From Bacilli bacterium (GTDB lineage Bacteria; Bacillota_I; Bacilli_A; Izemoplasmatales; Hujiaoplasmataceae): DNA of 32,568 bases. The notes under the pieces are model-generated. The model did no database searches. It saw nothing but the letters and a program-made list of their open reading frames with translations, and was not told the origin of the DNA. The DNA lies in assembly GCA_018399755.1 (NCBI GenBank), contig JAGYOE010000010.1, positions 1 to 32,568 of the forward strand. Reading direction: 5' to 3'. The translations under genes were made by a program, and so were the position numbers. This document shows, piece by piece, positions 25,568-32,568 of the stretch (within the stretch, counting starts at the first letter, position 1; the number at the start of each line of letters is the position of its first letter).

Positions 25568-26326
25568 TTCTTAATAATTTTTTCGTATTTATCCATTGTT
25601 TCTTTATCTATGCTAACCTTTTTCTTATTAATTAACTCTTCAAATTTTTCTTCTATATCTCGAGATTTAATTATAGCTTGATTATCATTTAAAGTATCAA
25701 GATTACCCGCAAATGAATCATCACTAATAACTAAAACACTCTTTAATAGATTTTCATCCTTAATATCCAATGATTTTTTAATATCTTGATAAGCAGGAAA
25801 AGCTTTACTTAAAGGATTAAGAATTTCAGCTTGATTTGAACTAGAATAATGTACGGCAATTTTATCATTTTGATAATTACCATGAACAATTAATCTTGGA
25901 TCTAAAAACTCTATTAAATAAATACCTTTTCCAGTAATTAATAATAAATCAACCGAAACCGTATATCCACCATCAGTCATAAGATGTTTATTATAAAATA
26001 TTTTTTTTGTGGAAAACATATTGCGAAAAGTATCAATATCGGTTTGACGATAAAAGAAATCAGATATACTATAACTAACCAAATTAATTGATTGTTTTAT
26101 AGCCTCAAATTGTTTATCAAAAAATTCATCTTCCATATTGGTTAATGTTTCAAAATAAGCTCTTAGTCTAATTGAATAAAGCAAATAAAAAGAAGTGACG
26201 CAAATTGTAATGCTGCAAAATATAATATCATCAACGCAGTTTCATAATTCAATAGAAATATAACAAACTGAATCACAATAACTGCGATAATCAAAATATC
26301 CATTGTTTAAAAGTTACTTTATTCAT
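25552..26326 (-). pseudogene. NERD-like membrane protein with two frameshifts
   Basis: The intact C-terminal part (25552-26184) has a NERD-like core, SVDLLLITGKGIYLIEF, and NPLSKAFPAYQDIKKSL as in the nuclease-related domain; the lysine expected after the glutamate (ExK) is replaced by leucine, so nuclease activity is doubtful. Upstream, another frame encodes IIAVIVIQFVIFLLNYETAL and MILYFAALQFASLLF, two hydrophobic segments. The true start is probably ATG 26326 behind GGAGA, reading MNKVTFKQWIF before a missing T in TTTT (near 26295); a second missing T near 26199 joins the helices to the NERD part. The repaired protein would be about 257 residues with two N-terminal helices. Confidence 0.7.
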
Positions 26327-26345
26327 AAAGTCTCCACTTTTTTTT

Positions 26346-26431
26346 TGGTGCGGGCTGATGAGAGTTGAACTCACACATCCGTTGGGATACTACCCTCAAG
26401 GTAGCGCGTCTACCATTCCGCCATTAGCCGC
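26346..26431 (-). tRNA. tRNA-Leu (GAG) -like gene
   Basis: The 86-nt sequence, ending in an encoded CCA, has leucine-type features: D-arm GGCGGAATGGTAGACGCG, anticodon region CTACCTTGAGGGTAG, a long variable arm (ATCC/GGAT) and T-loop GTTCAACTC. The GAG anticodon matches the usual Leu-GAG loop TTGAGG. Some pairing is imperfect: the acceptor arms GCGGCTA and AGCCCGC have mismatches, the 3' side has one base too many, and the anticodon stem appears two bases short. It sits 12 nt after the pfp stop and 20 nt before the NERD-like start, in the same direction. It could be a decayed copy or carry sequence errors. Confidence 0.7.
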
Positions 26432-26443
26432 AAATTGCTAAAA

Positions 26444-27661
26444 CTATTTCATTTTAGCAAACTTTTGAATTCCTTTATTAAATTTTGGCTTATTTTCACC
26501 TTTAATTAATGGCAAAGCATATTTCATAAACACACTTGTTACGCCGTTACCTTGTTTATTTATCATATTATCAGGCATTTTTTTCTCTTCATTTGCACAA
26601 GCACTTAAATTATAACCATCATAACTTACTGTGTAAGGATCTTCTTGTTCTCTTTTAATTATCACCATTAAATTATTTTGATTATTTAATGCTAATTCAA
26701 CTGCTTTTTCACCAACTTTTATTGCTTCATTAACATCAGTTAAGCTTTGAAAATGCGCAGCTGCTCTTTGTGAAGAAGATAATTCTACTGAACGAGTCGC
26801 AATTTTAAGTTCCCTAGTAACTAATTCTGCTAATTTAGCCGCAACCCCTCCTAATTGAGAATGTCCAAATTCATCAGTTGCTCTAGAACTAGAAAAAATA
26901 AACTCTCCTAATTCATTAACAATACCTTCTGAAACAGCAACTAAACATTTTTTATTTTCATTGTATATTTGTTTCACTTCTTTTTTAAACTTCGTAATTG
27001 AAAAAGGTTTTTCTGGCAAATAAATCAAATCAGGCCCAAAACCATTAATATTAGCAAGCGCTGAAGCAGCTGTTAACCATCCAGCATGTCTTCCCATTAT
27101 CTCTACAATTGTTACTTTACCAACAGGATAAGCTAGAGTATCATATGCTATTTCAGCAATTGTATTTGCGATATATTTTGCAGCACTACCATATCCAGGA
27201 GTATGATCAGTAAAAGGTAAGTCATTATCGATGGTTTTAGGAATACCAATAACTCTAATATCATAATCTTTTGTTTCCATAAAATTAGCTATCTTAGCAC
27301 AAGTGTCCATTGAATCATTTCCACCGTTATATAAAAAGAAGCGAATATTATATTTTTTAAACACAGCTAATAAACGTTCATAATCACTGTCATCATCCTT
27401 ATAATCTGCTAGCTTATATCTTATTGAACCAAAGGCTGAACCTGGGGTATGTTTTAATAACTCAATATTAGTTTTAGATTGTTCCTTTGCGTTAAAAAAC
27501 CTCTCTTGCAAAGCGCCTTGTATCCCATGTTTCATAATATAAATTTTGTCAATATCATTACTCTTTTTTGCGCTTTCTATAACTCCATATGCGCTTGCAT
27601 TTATCACTGAAGTTGGTCCTCCAGACTGCCCATATAATAAATTTCCGGTTAATTTTCTCAT
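26444..27661 (-). CDS. pfp: Pyrophosphate-dependent 6-phosphofructokinase
   Basis: Phosphorylates fructose 6-phosphate using PPi in a reversible step. In the 405-residue protein the phosphate-donor motif reads GGNDS with Asp at the position that is Gly in ATP enzymes, and the substrate loop reads PKTIDND with Lys in place of the Gly of ATP-type PGTIDND; both are hallmarks of PPi use. MGRHAGW is the fructose-6-phosphate motif. The start at 27661 has AAGGAG upstream. A PPi enzyme saves ATP in fermenters and suits an energy-limited organism. Confidence 0.9.
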   Translation of the reverse strand: MRKLTGNLLYGQSGGPTSVINASAYGVIESAKKSNDIDKIYIMKHGIQGALQERFFNAKEQSKTNIELLKHTPGSAFGSIRYKLADYKDDDSDYERLLAVFKKYNIRFFLYNGGNDSMDTCAKIANFMETKDYDIRVIGIPKTIDNDLPFTDHTPGYGSAAKYIANTIAEIAYDTLAYPVGKVTIVEIMGRHAGWLTAASALANINGFGPDLIYLPEKPFSITKFKKEVKQIYNENKKCLVAVSEGIVNELGEFIFSSSRATDEFGHSQLGGVAAKLAELVTRELKIATRSVELSSSQRAAAHFQSLTDVNEAIKVGEKAVELALNNQNNLMVIIKREQEDPYTVSYDGYNLSACANEEKKMPDNMINKQGNGVTSVFMKYALPLIKGENKPKFNKGIQKFAKMK

Positions 27662-27683
27662 CCTTAAAACTCCTTTTAGTAAT

Positions 27684-27712
27684 ATAATACCATATTTTAT
27701 AAATTTTGTTTA
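27684..27712 (-). promoter_or_regulatory. Promoter of pfp
   Basis: Minus strand TAAACA (27712-27707), 17-bp spacer, TATTAT (27689-27684) preceded by TGG (extended -10). Confidence 0.5.
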
Positions 27713-27715
27713 TAA

Positions 27716-27739
27716 AAAAAGGGTGAAATCACCCTTTTT
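27716..27739 (-). terminator. Terminator of tdh-kbl-DUF1648
   Basis: 10-bp stem (27716-27725 with 27730-27739, loop AAAT) with a T-run on the minus strand. Confidence 0.85.
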
Positions 27740-28028
27740 ATCCTACATTTATCACATATATTAAAATCTCTACTGCCACAATAACAACTGCACTAATATA
27801 CCATCTAATATAATCGGTGGAATTTTTTTCATCATAAAGTTGATATCCTACAAAAAAACTTAATAAAACAAAAACAATAATTACAAAAGTTTTTGAAAAT
27901 ACAGATTCAGAATCTCCAGATATATTAAATTGTACAACAATAGCACTTGGTAGATTTAATATAACTAAGGCAAAATAAACTAAAGATATTAAAACAAAAC
28001 CGATTAAAACAATATGATTTTTTTTCAT
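27738..28028 (-). CDS. Small membrane protein, DUF1648-like
   Basis: A 96-residue protein with three hydrophobic stretches (about 6-26, 46-63 and 73-94). Between the first two, VVQFNISGDSESVFSK resembles the DUF1648 loop (typically HFNxxGxxxxxxxK) found in SdpI-related proteins. It starts one base after the kbl stop and has no clear Shine-Dalgarno sequence, so translation probably depends on kbl. Function is unknown; immunity- or sensor-type roles known for SdpI cannot be assumed. Confidence 0.65.
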   Translation of the reverse strand: MKKNHIVLIGFVLISLVYFALVILNLPSAIVVQFNISGDSESVFSKTFVIIVFVLLSFFVGYQLYDEKNSTDYIRWYISAVVIVAVEILIYVINVG

Positions 28029-28029
28029 T

Positions 28030-29211
28030 TTATATAATGTTTAATTCTCGACCGACTTTTTCGATTTTTTCAACCGCAAAATCTAAATCTTTTTTTGTAT
28101 GCGCAGCCGATATCATACATCTTAATCTCCCTTTATTTTTTGGAACTGTAGGAAAAACAATCCCCGAAACAAATACTCCTTCAGCTAGTAATTTCTTAGA
28201 AAACTCCATGGTTAATGCATCTTTTCCCACCATAACTGGTGTAATAGGCGTTTCACTTTTACCAATATCAAAACCTAGTTTATCAAGCTTAGCTTTAAAA
28301 TATTTAGCATTTTCCCAAAGATTATCTGTATACTTAGTTGATTTCATTAGTAATTCTACAGATTTTAGCGTTGCGCCAATAGCTGCAGGTGGTAAAGCAG
28401 TTGAGAAAAGAATTGGTCTACCTCTGTGTAATAACCATTCTTTAACAACTTTTTTACTCGCCACATATCCACCTATAACTCCAATTGCTTTTGATAATGT
28501 TCCAATTATAAAATCAACTTGACCATGTAAATTAAAATGATCTACTGTTCCACGACCATTTTCTCCTAAAACTCCACTACCGTGGGCATCATCAACATAG
28601 GTCAAACAATTATATTTTTTAGCTAATTCAACCATTTTAGGTAACTTAGCTAAATCACCATCCATAGAAAAAACTCCATCTGTAATTATTAAAACATTAC
28701 TATAATCATCGCGTTTTTCTTTTAATATTCTTTCTAAATCATCCATATCGGAATGCTTATATATTGCTTTATCAGCTCTAGATAATCTAACGCCATCGAT
28801 AATAGAAGCATGATTAAGTTCATCAGAAACAATTAAATCGCCTTTATTTACGATTGCTTGAATTGCGCCAATATTACAGTTCAAACCTGATTGAAATACA
28901 GTTACCGCTTCTTCACGTTTAAACTCAGCTAATAATTCTTCTAATTGTTCTAATAATAATTGATTACCGACAATAGTTCTAACACTACCTGTTCCTGCAC
29001 CATAATCATTTATCGCTTGTTTTGCCGCTTCCATAACTTTTTTATCAGTTGCTAGTCCTAGATAGTTATTTGATGATAAATTAACAACTTCTTTACCATC
29101 AAGAGAAACGCGGTTATCACACGGACCCTCGTTAATTGGCAATGTGCGATATACTCCATCTTTTTTTAGTTGTTCAACTTGTTTTTCTAAATATTCTAGA
29201 TTATTACTCAT
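28030..29211 (-). CDS. kbl: 2-amino-3-ketobutyrate CoA ligase (glycine C-acetyltransferase)
   Basis: PLP enzyme splitting 2-amino-3-ketobutyrate with CoA into glycine and acetyl-CoA, the second step of threonine breakdown. The 393-residue protein shows the alpha-oxoamine synthase features [39 protein letters not shown] and the PLP lysine in [13 protein letters not shown]. The start is ATG 29211, which overlaps the tdh stop by 8 nt (ATGAGTAA) and has a GGAG nine bases upstream; an ATG three codons earlier lies inside that box. Confidence 0.94.
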   Translation of the reverse strand: MSNNLEYLEKQVEQLKKDGVYRTLPINEGPCDNRVSLDGKEVVNLSSNNYLGLATDKKVMEAAKQAINDYGAGTGSVRTIVGNQLLLEQLEELLAEFKREEAVTVFQSGLNCNIGAIQAIVNKGDLIVSDELNHASIIDGVRLSRADKAIYKHSDMDDLERILKEKRDDYSNVLIITDGVFSMDGDLAKLPKMVELAKKYNCLTYVDDAHGSGVLGENGRGTVDHFNLHGQVDFIIGTLSKAIGVIGGYVASKKVVKEWLLHRGRPILFSTALPPAAIGATLKSVELLMKSTKYTDNLWENAKYFKAKLDKLGFDIGKSETPITPVMVGKDALTMEFSKKLLAEGVFVSGIVFPTVPKNKGRLRCMISAAHTKKDLDFAVEKIEKVGRELNII

Positions 29212-30289
29212 TAATATCATCTCCTGGAATCAAAATTATTTTACCACAGTTTTTACTCTCCATAATCTCTGCGGCTTCAGTTATTTTATTTAAAGGAAAT
29301 TGGTGAGTTACTATCTTATCTAAATTAAGTAAATCATTAGAAACCAAGTATTTCACCTTTTCCCAAGTTTGATATATTCTTCTACCAACAACTCCATAGA
29401 TATTTATACCTTTAAACACAATATCATTTGCTAAATCTATTTCAATATTATCATTTGGCAAGCCAAGCATTGACATACCTCCGCCTGGTTTAATATATTT
29501 AAAAGCTGTTTCAATCGCTTTAATATTCCCAGAAAATTCACAAATCACATCCGCGCCTTTGCCATTAGTATATTCCATAACCTTTTCTAAGACATCTTCT
29601 TCAAGCGGATTAATAATATGATCAGCATTTAAATCTTTTGCAATATTTCTTCGATATTGATTTACCTCAATAGCAATCACTTTCTTTGCGCCATAAGCCT
29701 TTGCGACATCTATTCCCATTAAACCAATTGGACCACAACCCAAAATTACAACAGATTTATTCTTTATTGGAAAATGTGTAACAGTATGAACAGCATTACC
29801 TAAAGGCTCTTGAACTGATAAATAGGTCTTATCTTCAACATCATTATTAACAATACAATTTGCGGCTGGAATTTTTATATAACTAGCAAAACAACCATCT
29901 CTATGAACACCAATAATTTCAGTATTTTCACAAATATGTCCTTCTCCCCTTAAACAAAACTCACATTCATTACAAATAATATGTGTTTCCGCACTAACAA
30001 TATCTCCGATATTTAAACTAGGAACATCATCTGCCATTTTAATTATTTCGCCACTAAATTCATGACCAACTATAAGTGGTAAATTTAAGTGTGTCCTAGC
30101 CCAATTATCATATCGATAAATATGAGAATCAGTGCCACAAAAAGATACACTTTTAATTTTAATTAAAACCTCACCAGGTTTAAGATCAGTTGAAAGTTTT
30201 ACTTTTTTATAAGAAAAACCCTTTTTTGGCTTCTCTTTAATAACAGCCATCATCTCTAATTCTTTAATATTTTCGCTTAATGGTTTCAT
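29204..30289 (-). CDS. tdh: L-threonine 3-dehydrogenase
   Basis: Zinc-dependent medium-chain dehydrogenase oxidising threonine with NAD to 2-amino-3-ketobutyrate, the substrate of Kbl. In the 361-residue protein the catalytic zinc ligands lie in [13 protein letters not shown] and GHEFSGE; the structural zinc cysteines are in [15 protein letters not shown]. The NAD motif is [20 protein letters not shown] 30289 has a good AAAGGAG box; homologues begin about 13 residues later. The direct pairing with kbl makes threonine the likely substrate; other secondary alcohols are less likely. Confidence 0.93.
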   Translation of the reverse strand: MKPLSENIKELEMMAVIKEKPKKGFSYKKVKLSTDLKPGEVLIKIKSVSFCGTDSHIYRYDNWARTHLNLPLIVGHEFSGEIIKMADDVPSLNIGDIVSAETHIICNECEFCLRGEGHICENTEIIGVHRDGCFASYIKIPAANCIVNNDVEDKTYLSVQEPLGNAVHTVTHFPIKNKSVVILGCGPIGLMGIDVAKAYGAKKVIAIEVNQYRRNIAKDLNADHIINPLEEDVLEKVMEYTNGKGADVICEFSGNIKAIETAFKYIKPGGGMSMLGLPNDNIEIDLANDIVFKGINIYGVVGRRIYQTWEKVKYLVSNDLLNLDKIVTHQFPLNKITEAAEIMESKNCGKIILIPGDDINE

Positions 30290-30326
30290 TAAAATCTCCT
30301 TTATTATTATTATCAATCACAAAGTT

Positions 30327-30335
30327 ATTATAACA
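30327..30335 (-). promoter_or_regulatory. Extended -10 of the tdh-kbl operon
   Basis: Minus strand TGTTATAAT (30335-30327), a perfect extended -10; no clear -35. Confidence 0.55.
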
Positions 30336-30370
30336 CAATTTTCTAGCGTTATTAAAGGTCAAATTCAAAA

Positions 30371-30399
30371 AAAAAGAAAAAGCTGAAAGCCTTTTCTTT
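30371..30399 (-). terminator. Terminator of the GyrI-like gene
   Basis: 11-bp stem with one mismatch (30373-30383 with 30389-30399, loop TGAAA) followed by a T-run on the minus strand. Confidence 0.75.
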
Positions 30400-30874
30400 A
30401 TTCTTCTAATTTAAAGCAAAGATATAATAAATCATTATTAAAATGAGATTTACCATTAACCGAGTAATCTTCAACATGAAAACCTAAATGTACATTTAAA
30501 TTCTCATTTTCAACATAACGATATACCCGTTTGATTTCATTAGAAATATCATCTCTTTTTATAGGAAACTGAATATATTTTCCTTTTGGTAATTTTTTAG
30601 TAACTAAATTTTCTTCTACTTCAACCAAGCCATCTGTTTCCACCAAAGCATAATAATCAACAGTTTTGCTTTCCATGAAATCAAAACGATAAATTTCTAA
30701 ACCAATATAACTTATTGGGTCTTTTTTATTATTTATTTCATCTAAATATACATTTTCTAATTCTTCCCATAGACCTGGTATTTTCTTTTTATCAGGTGAA
30801 TCAATCTTAAAGCCGCCAATAAGTTCTATACCAGCAAAATATCTTGTCTCATAATCTTTAACAATATACTCCAT
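30398..30874 (-). CDS. GyrI-like / AraC effector-binding domain protein
   Basis: A stand-alone 158-residue protein of the GyrI-like small-molecule-binding family (effector-binding domain of AraC/MerR regulators). It starts MEYIVKDYETRYFAGIEL, has YIGLEIYRFDF in the middle, and KLPKGKYIQFPIK followed by the C-terminal DLLYLCFKLEE. No DNA-binding domain is present, so it acts as a stand-alone binder, perhaps of hydrophobic cations as in known members. It has its own consensus promoter and terminator. Confidence 0.75.
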   Translation of the reverse strand: MEYIVKDYETRYFAGIELIGGFKIDSPDKKKIPGLWEELENVYLDEINNKKDPISYIGLEIYRFDFMESKTVDYYALVETDGLVEVEENLVTKKLPKGKYIQFPIKRDDISNEIKRVYRYVENENLNVHLGFHVEDYSVNGKSHFNNDLLYLCFKLEE

Positions 30875-30893
30875 TTAGACCACCTCTAATATA

Positions 30894-30921
30894 ATTATAT
30901 ATTATCAATTATTGATGTCAA
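30894..30921 (-). promoter_or_regulatory. Promoter of the GyrI-like gene
   Basis: Minus strand TTGACA (30921-30916), 16-bp spacer, TATAAT (30899-30894). Confidence 0.75.
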
Positions 30922-30929
30922 TATCTAAA

Positions 30930-31445
30930 CTAATTTAAATCTAAATCACTATAAATTTTATCAACAAATTTTTTCTTGTCTCTTAAATAATTTTTTATTC
31001 CTTCAGGTTTTACTTTAGAAGCTTCACTTTTAATTCTATTAAATTCTTCTCTTAATTTTTTATTGTTTCTTAAATAATCACGAAAGCCAATATGTCTTTT
31101 TAATTCCTTTGAATCTTTTGTACATACATATAAATGACGTCTCATTAATCCGTCATTACCAGAATAATAAAATGCCTCACGATCTTTAATACCCAAATCG
31201 CCTTGATAAATATATCCTATAGAAGCTAATCTTTCCTTGATAATTGGAAACACTTTATAATCAGGTATCACAACAATTATATCAATTATTGGCTTAGCAG
31301 AAAGCCCAGGAATTGATGTTGAACCAACATGTTCAATTTCTAATGCTAAATCAGTTAATACAGTTTCTAAATTGCTTTTTATTTTCTTGAATTCAGCTTC
31401 CCATTTTTTATCATAATTTTTTAAAACTACTTTTTTTCTTAACAT
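30930..31445 (-). CDS. GrpB/UPF0157 family nucleotidyltransferase-like protein
   Basis: A 171-residue protein of the GrpB family (nucleotidyltransferase fold). The core is EIEHVGSTSIPGLSAKPIIDI, with the GS and paired D residues of the fold, and RRHLYVCTKDSKELKRHIGFRDYLR follows. Length and motifs are typical; no substrate is known for the family. The AAGGAAG box supports the start at 31445. Confidence 0.88.
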   Translation of the reverse strand: MLRKKVVLKNYDKKWEAEFKKIKSNLETVLTDLALEIEHVGSTSIPGLSAKPIIDIIVVIPDYKVFPIIKERLASIGYIYQGDLGIKDREAFYYSGNDGLMRRHLYVCTKDSKELKRHIGFRDYLRNNKKLREEFNRIKSEASKVKPEGIKNYLRDKKKFVDKIYSDLDLN

Positions 31446-31464
31446 AATCTTCCTTCCCCTAACT

Positions 31465-31492
31465 ATTATAACATATAATAAACAATTGTAAA
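31465..31492 (-). promoter_or_regulatory. Promoter of the GrpB-family gene
   Basis: Minus strand TTTACA (31492-31487), 16-bp spacer, TATAAT (31470-31465) with TGT in front (extended -10). The rest of 31493-31588 is AT-rich with nothing recognisable. Confidence 0.65.
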
Positions 31493-31588
31493 TTTAGTCT
31501 TAAATCTAATTATATTATAAAAAAGTTATAAATTAACTCATAAAAATAAAGCAGAATACATTTTAGGTACTCTTCTATAAATATAAAA

Positions 31589-31637
31589 TGGAGCAAGCGA
31601 GGGGAATTGAACCACCATTCTCTGCATGGCAAGCAAA
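31589..31637 (-). repeat. 3' half of a tRNA-Gly (GCC), possible attachment-site remnant
   Basis: On the minus strand the sequence runs from an anticodon stem-loop TTTGC-TTGCCAT-GCAGA (anticodon GCC), through a T-loop GTTCAATTC, to CGCTTGC-T-CCA, where the U discriminator fits tRNA-Gly. The bases before it do not form a D-arm or the matching acceptor strand GCAAGCG. What remains is the anticodon stem-loop to the 3' end, the stretch typically duplicated when a tyrosine-recombinase element inserts in a tRNA gene. Confidence 0.6.
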
Positions 31638-31652
31638 TCTATTAATCAATAC

Positions 31653-31674
31653 AAACGCCTAAAAGAAGGTGTTT
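31653..31674 (-). terminator. Hairpin beside the tRNA-Gly remnant
   Basis: 8-bp inverted repeat AAACGCCT and AGGTGTTT (one G-U pair), 6-nt loop. The T-run is poor. Terminator or element-end structure. Confidence 0.4.
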
Positions 31675-31695
31675 ATATAATATATTATTTAGTTT

Positions 31696-31727
31696 GACCC
31701 TTATTTTAACCCTTGTTTGGCCCTTGT
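31696..31727. repeat. Three short CCCTT repeats at helical spacing
   Basis: ACCCTT, ACCCTT and GCCCTT start at 31697, 31709 and 31720, 12 and 11 bp apart, each followed by T-rich sequence. They lie about 60 bp from the tRNA-Gly remnant, so they may be arm-type recombinase sites. The interval 31638-31831 holds no open gene. Confidence 0.4.
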
Positions 31728-31772
31728 AAATTTAATGATTTTTTCCTTGATTAATTATCATAAAAAGATTGT

Positions 31773-31795
31773 ACCATCAGATTGATGGTTTTTCT
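31773..31795 (+). terminator. Hairpin after the GNAT gene
   Basis: 7-bp stem ACCATCA/TGATGGT (31773-31779 with 31783-31789, loop GAT). A T-run follows on the plus strand; on the minus strand, where the GNAT gene ends at 31832, a T-run appears five bases after the stem, so it may serve that gene. Confidence 0.45.
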
Positions 31796-31831
31796 TCTAA
31801 AAAAGAGGTTGAAACCTATTGTAGTTCACCA

Positions 31832-32329
31832 CTACAAATTAATCCTGAAAATTAAATGTTCCTGGTTATGTTCAACTATCTCACCTTGTAATACACCACC
31901 ATTTTTGATGATTACTTTATTACTGATAATGTTGCTTTTTGAACAAGTAATAAGTATAGGATTAATATCTAACTTCTTAGTTATCTGTAACGCTTTTCTT
32001 AACGCTAAAGTAGCATATCCTTTATTTCTTTCACTAGGTCTTACTGAATAGCCAATATGACCTGCTGTATACCATTCTTTTGGTAAATGATGTCTAATAT
32101 CAATAATACCTACCATTTTATCAGCTACCATACACATATAGGTGGATGACTGTATTCTTTTAGTGGACTTCCCTAATACTATTTTTTCAATCTCATCAAA
32201 CCAATCATCAAGATTAGAATAATTATGAATTCCACAGCTACCGTTTACTTTATTTTGGTATTTTAAATACTCATTTTTGTAATCTTGTATAATATTCTTG
32301 TATTTCCTAGATACTTGCACTAATTTCAT
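31832..32329 (-). CDS. GNAT family N-acetyltransferase
   Basis: A 165-residue acetyltransferase. The acetyl-CoA loop is RPSERNKGYATLAL (R-N-K-G-Y-A), preceded by HIGYSVRP, and the C-terminus has KVIIKNGGVLQGEI, as in RimJ/RimL-like and streptothricin-acetyltransferase-like GNATs. The substrate is not known. ATG 32329 is chosen because GAGG lies eight bases upstream; an ATG at 32344 overlaps that box. Its position next to a toxin gene and a tRNA remnant suggests accessory DNA. Confidence 0.85.
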   Translation of the reverse strand: MKLVQVSRKYKNIIQDYKNEYLKYQNKVNGSCGIHNYSNLDDWFDEIEKIVLGKSTKRIQSSTYMCMVADKMVGIIDIRHHLPKEWYTAGHIGYSVRPSERNKGYATLALRKALQITKKLDINPILITCSKSNIISNKVIIKNGGVLQGEIVEHNQEHLIFRINL

Positions 32330-32374
32330 ACTTTTTTGCCTCATTATTCTATTTAAATACCCAAATTACTATTG

Positions 32375-32568
32375 TCATAATCTTTTTAATATATCGTGAT
32401 GGCCGATGTCTAACATTAATATTAAGTTTTCATCTTGATATGTCCATATTACACGTATAGACATATTTATGCTAGACTCAAACAAAATCTCACTGCCCTT
32501 AATCTTTTTTGTTCGAAGACTTGGATGTTTATGGTTTTCAATAAATATAGATAACTTCCTATAGAACA
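32375..32568 (-). CDS. RelE/ParE-family toxin, 3' part (cut by window edge)
   Basis: An open frame enters from the right edge on the minus strand and ends at TGA 32375. The visible 64 residues include HPSLRTKKIKGSEILFES, SINMSIRVIWTY and LDIGHHDILKRL, the C-terminal pattern of RelE/YoeB/HigB-type mRNA interferases and ParE relatives. An antitoxin gene would be expected beyond the window. The start is outside, so its length is unknown. Confidence 0.75.
   Translation of the reverse strand, partial: FYRKLSIFIENHKHPSLRTKKIKGSEILFESSINMSIRVIWTYQDENLILMLDIGHHDILKRL

Noticed and set aside
28037-28522. Plus-strand open frame of 161 codons
   Set aside because: Entirely antisense to the well-supported kbl gene and without a ribosome binding site.
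31680-31831. Remnant of an integrase gene next to the tRNA-Gly piece
   Set aside because: Short frames such as YKGQTRVKIRVKL are readable on the minus strand, but no catalytic R..HxxR..Y motif is present, so no integrase can be claimed.
31782-32051. Plus-strand open frame of 89 codons
   Set aside because: Mostly antisense to the GNAT gene; no start signal; hydrophobic composition is expected from antisense AT-rich DNA.
1-32568. Genetic code 4 (TGA as tryptophan)
   Set aside because: TGA ends alr inside its terminator hairpin and ends the FAD-subunit gene at its 8-nt overlap, and all conserved tryptophans are TGG.
1-32568. CRISPR arrays, transposase genes or rRNA
   Set aside because: No regularly spaced long direct repeats, no transposase motifs with terminal inverted repeats, and no conserved rRNA segments were seen.

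Overview
The window comes from an AT-rich, low-GC bacterium. It has Firmicute-type gene order and signals: strong AGGAGG ribosome binding sites, TTGACA/TATAAT promoters, a serine T-box leader, CcpA-type cre boxes and many intrinsic terminators. TGA works as a stop codon (alr stop inside its terminator hairpin; TGA ends the FAD-subunit gene at 15643), so this is genetic code 11 and not a classical Mycoplasma. The gene content (ferredoxin-linked 2-oxoacid oxidation with Ptb/Buk, PPi-type phosphofructokinase, threonine and proline breakdown) suggests an amino-acid-fermenting anaerobe, perhaps a deep Bacillota or Izemoplasma/Haloplasma-like lineage. The lineage is an inference; no rRNA is present. 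Nearly all genes lie on the minus strand.

Layout. 1-5512: a seven-gene operon (P-loop NTPase, ferredoxin, 2-oxoacid:ferredoxin oxidoreductase alpha/beta/gamma, ptb, buk) that would turn 2-oxo acids into acids with ATP gain; a cre-like site lies on its predicted start point. 5592-9207: gpsA, a DUF2804 gene, a membrane-anchored GNAT fusion (YgjV-like) and an SRAP/HMCES-family gene. 9235-10930: a second, frame-broken and diverged copy of the DUF2804/YgjV-GNAT/SRAP block. 11035-12129: OsmC plus a frame-broken nitroreductase. 12188-17073: P5C dehydrogenase and a five-gene flavin/iron-sulfur dehydrogenase, most likely a dye-linked type L-proline dehydrogenase, with a second cre-like site in its promoter. 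17102-20100: MocR/PdxR-type regulator divergent from pdxS and a frame-broken pdxT. 20099-21395: a frame-broken RCC1-repeat lipoprotein with seven recognisable blades. 21473-24120: serS-alr behind a T-box. 24119-26326: MATE transporter and a frame-broken NERD-like membrane protein. 26346-28028: a tRNA-Leu-like gene, PPi-dependent phosphofructokinase and a small DUF1648-like membrane protein. 28030-31492: kbl-tdh, a GyrI-like protein and a GrpB-family protein. 31589-32568: a 3' half of a tRNA-Gly, possible recombination-site structures, a GNAT acetyltransferase and the 3' part of a RelE/ParE-family toxin, which looks like the edge of an accessory element.

How it fits together. Proline gives glutamate, threonine gives glycine plus acetyl-CoA, and branched-chain or other 2-oxo acids give acyl-CoA, acyl-phosphate and ATP. 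Two of these operons carry near-consensus cre sites, so amino-acid fermentation is probably switched off when sugar is available. No single strikingly new system stands out. The most useful leads are the unexplained NTPase heading the oxidoreductase operon, the split proline dehydrogenase complex with repeated 8-nt gene overlaps, the membrane-GNAT/SRAP/DUF2804 block with its second copy, and the tRNA-Gly remnant at the right end. Frameshifts are concentrated in three patches whose borders do not follow gene borders, which raises the question of local sequence errors versus true decay.
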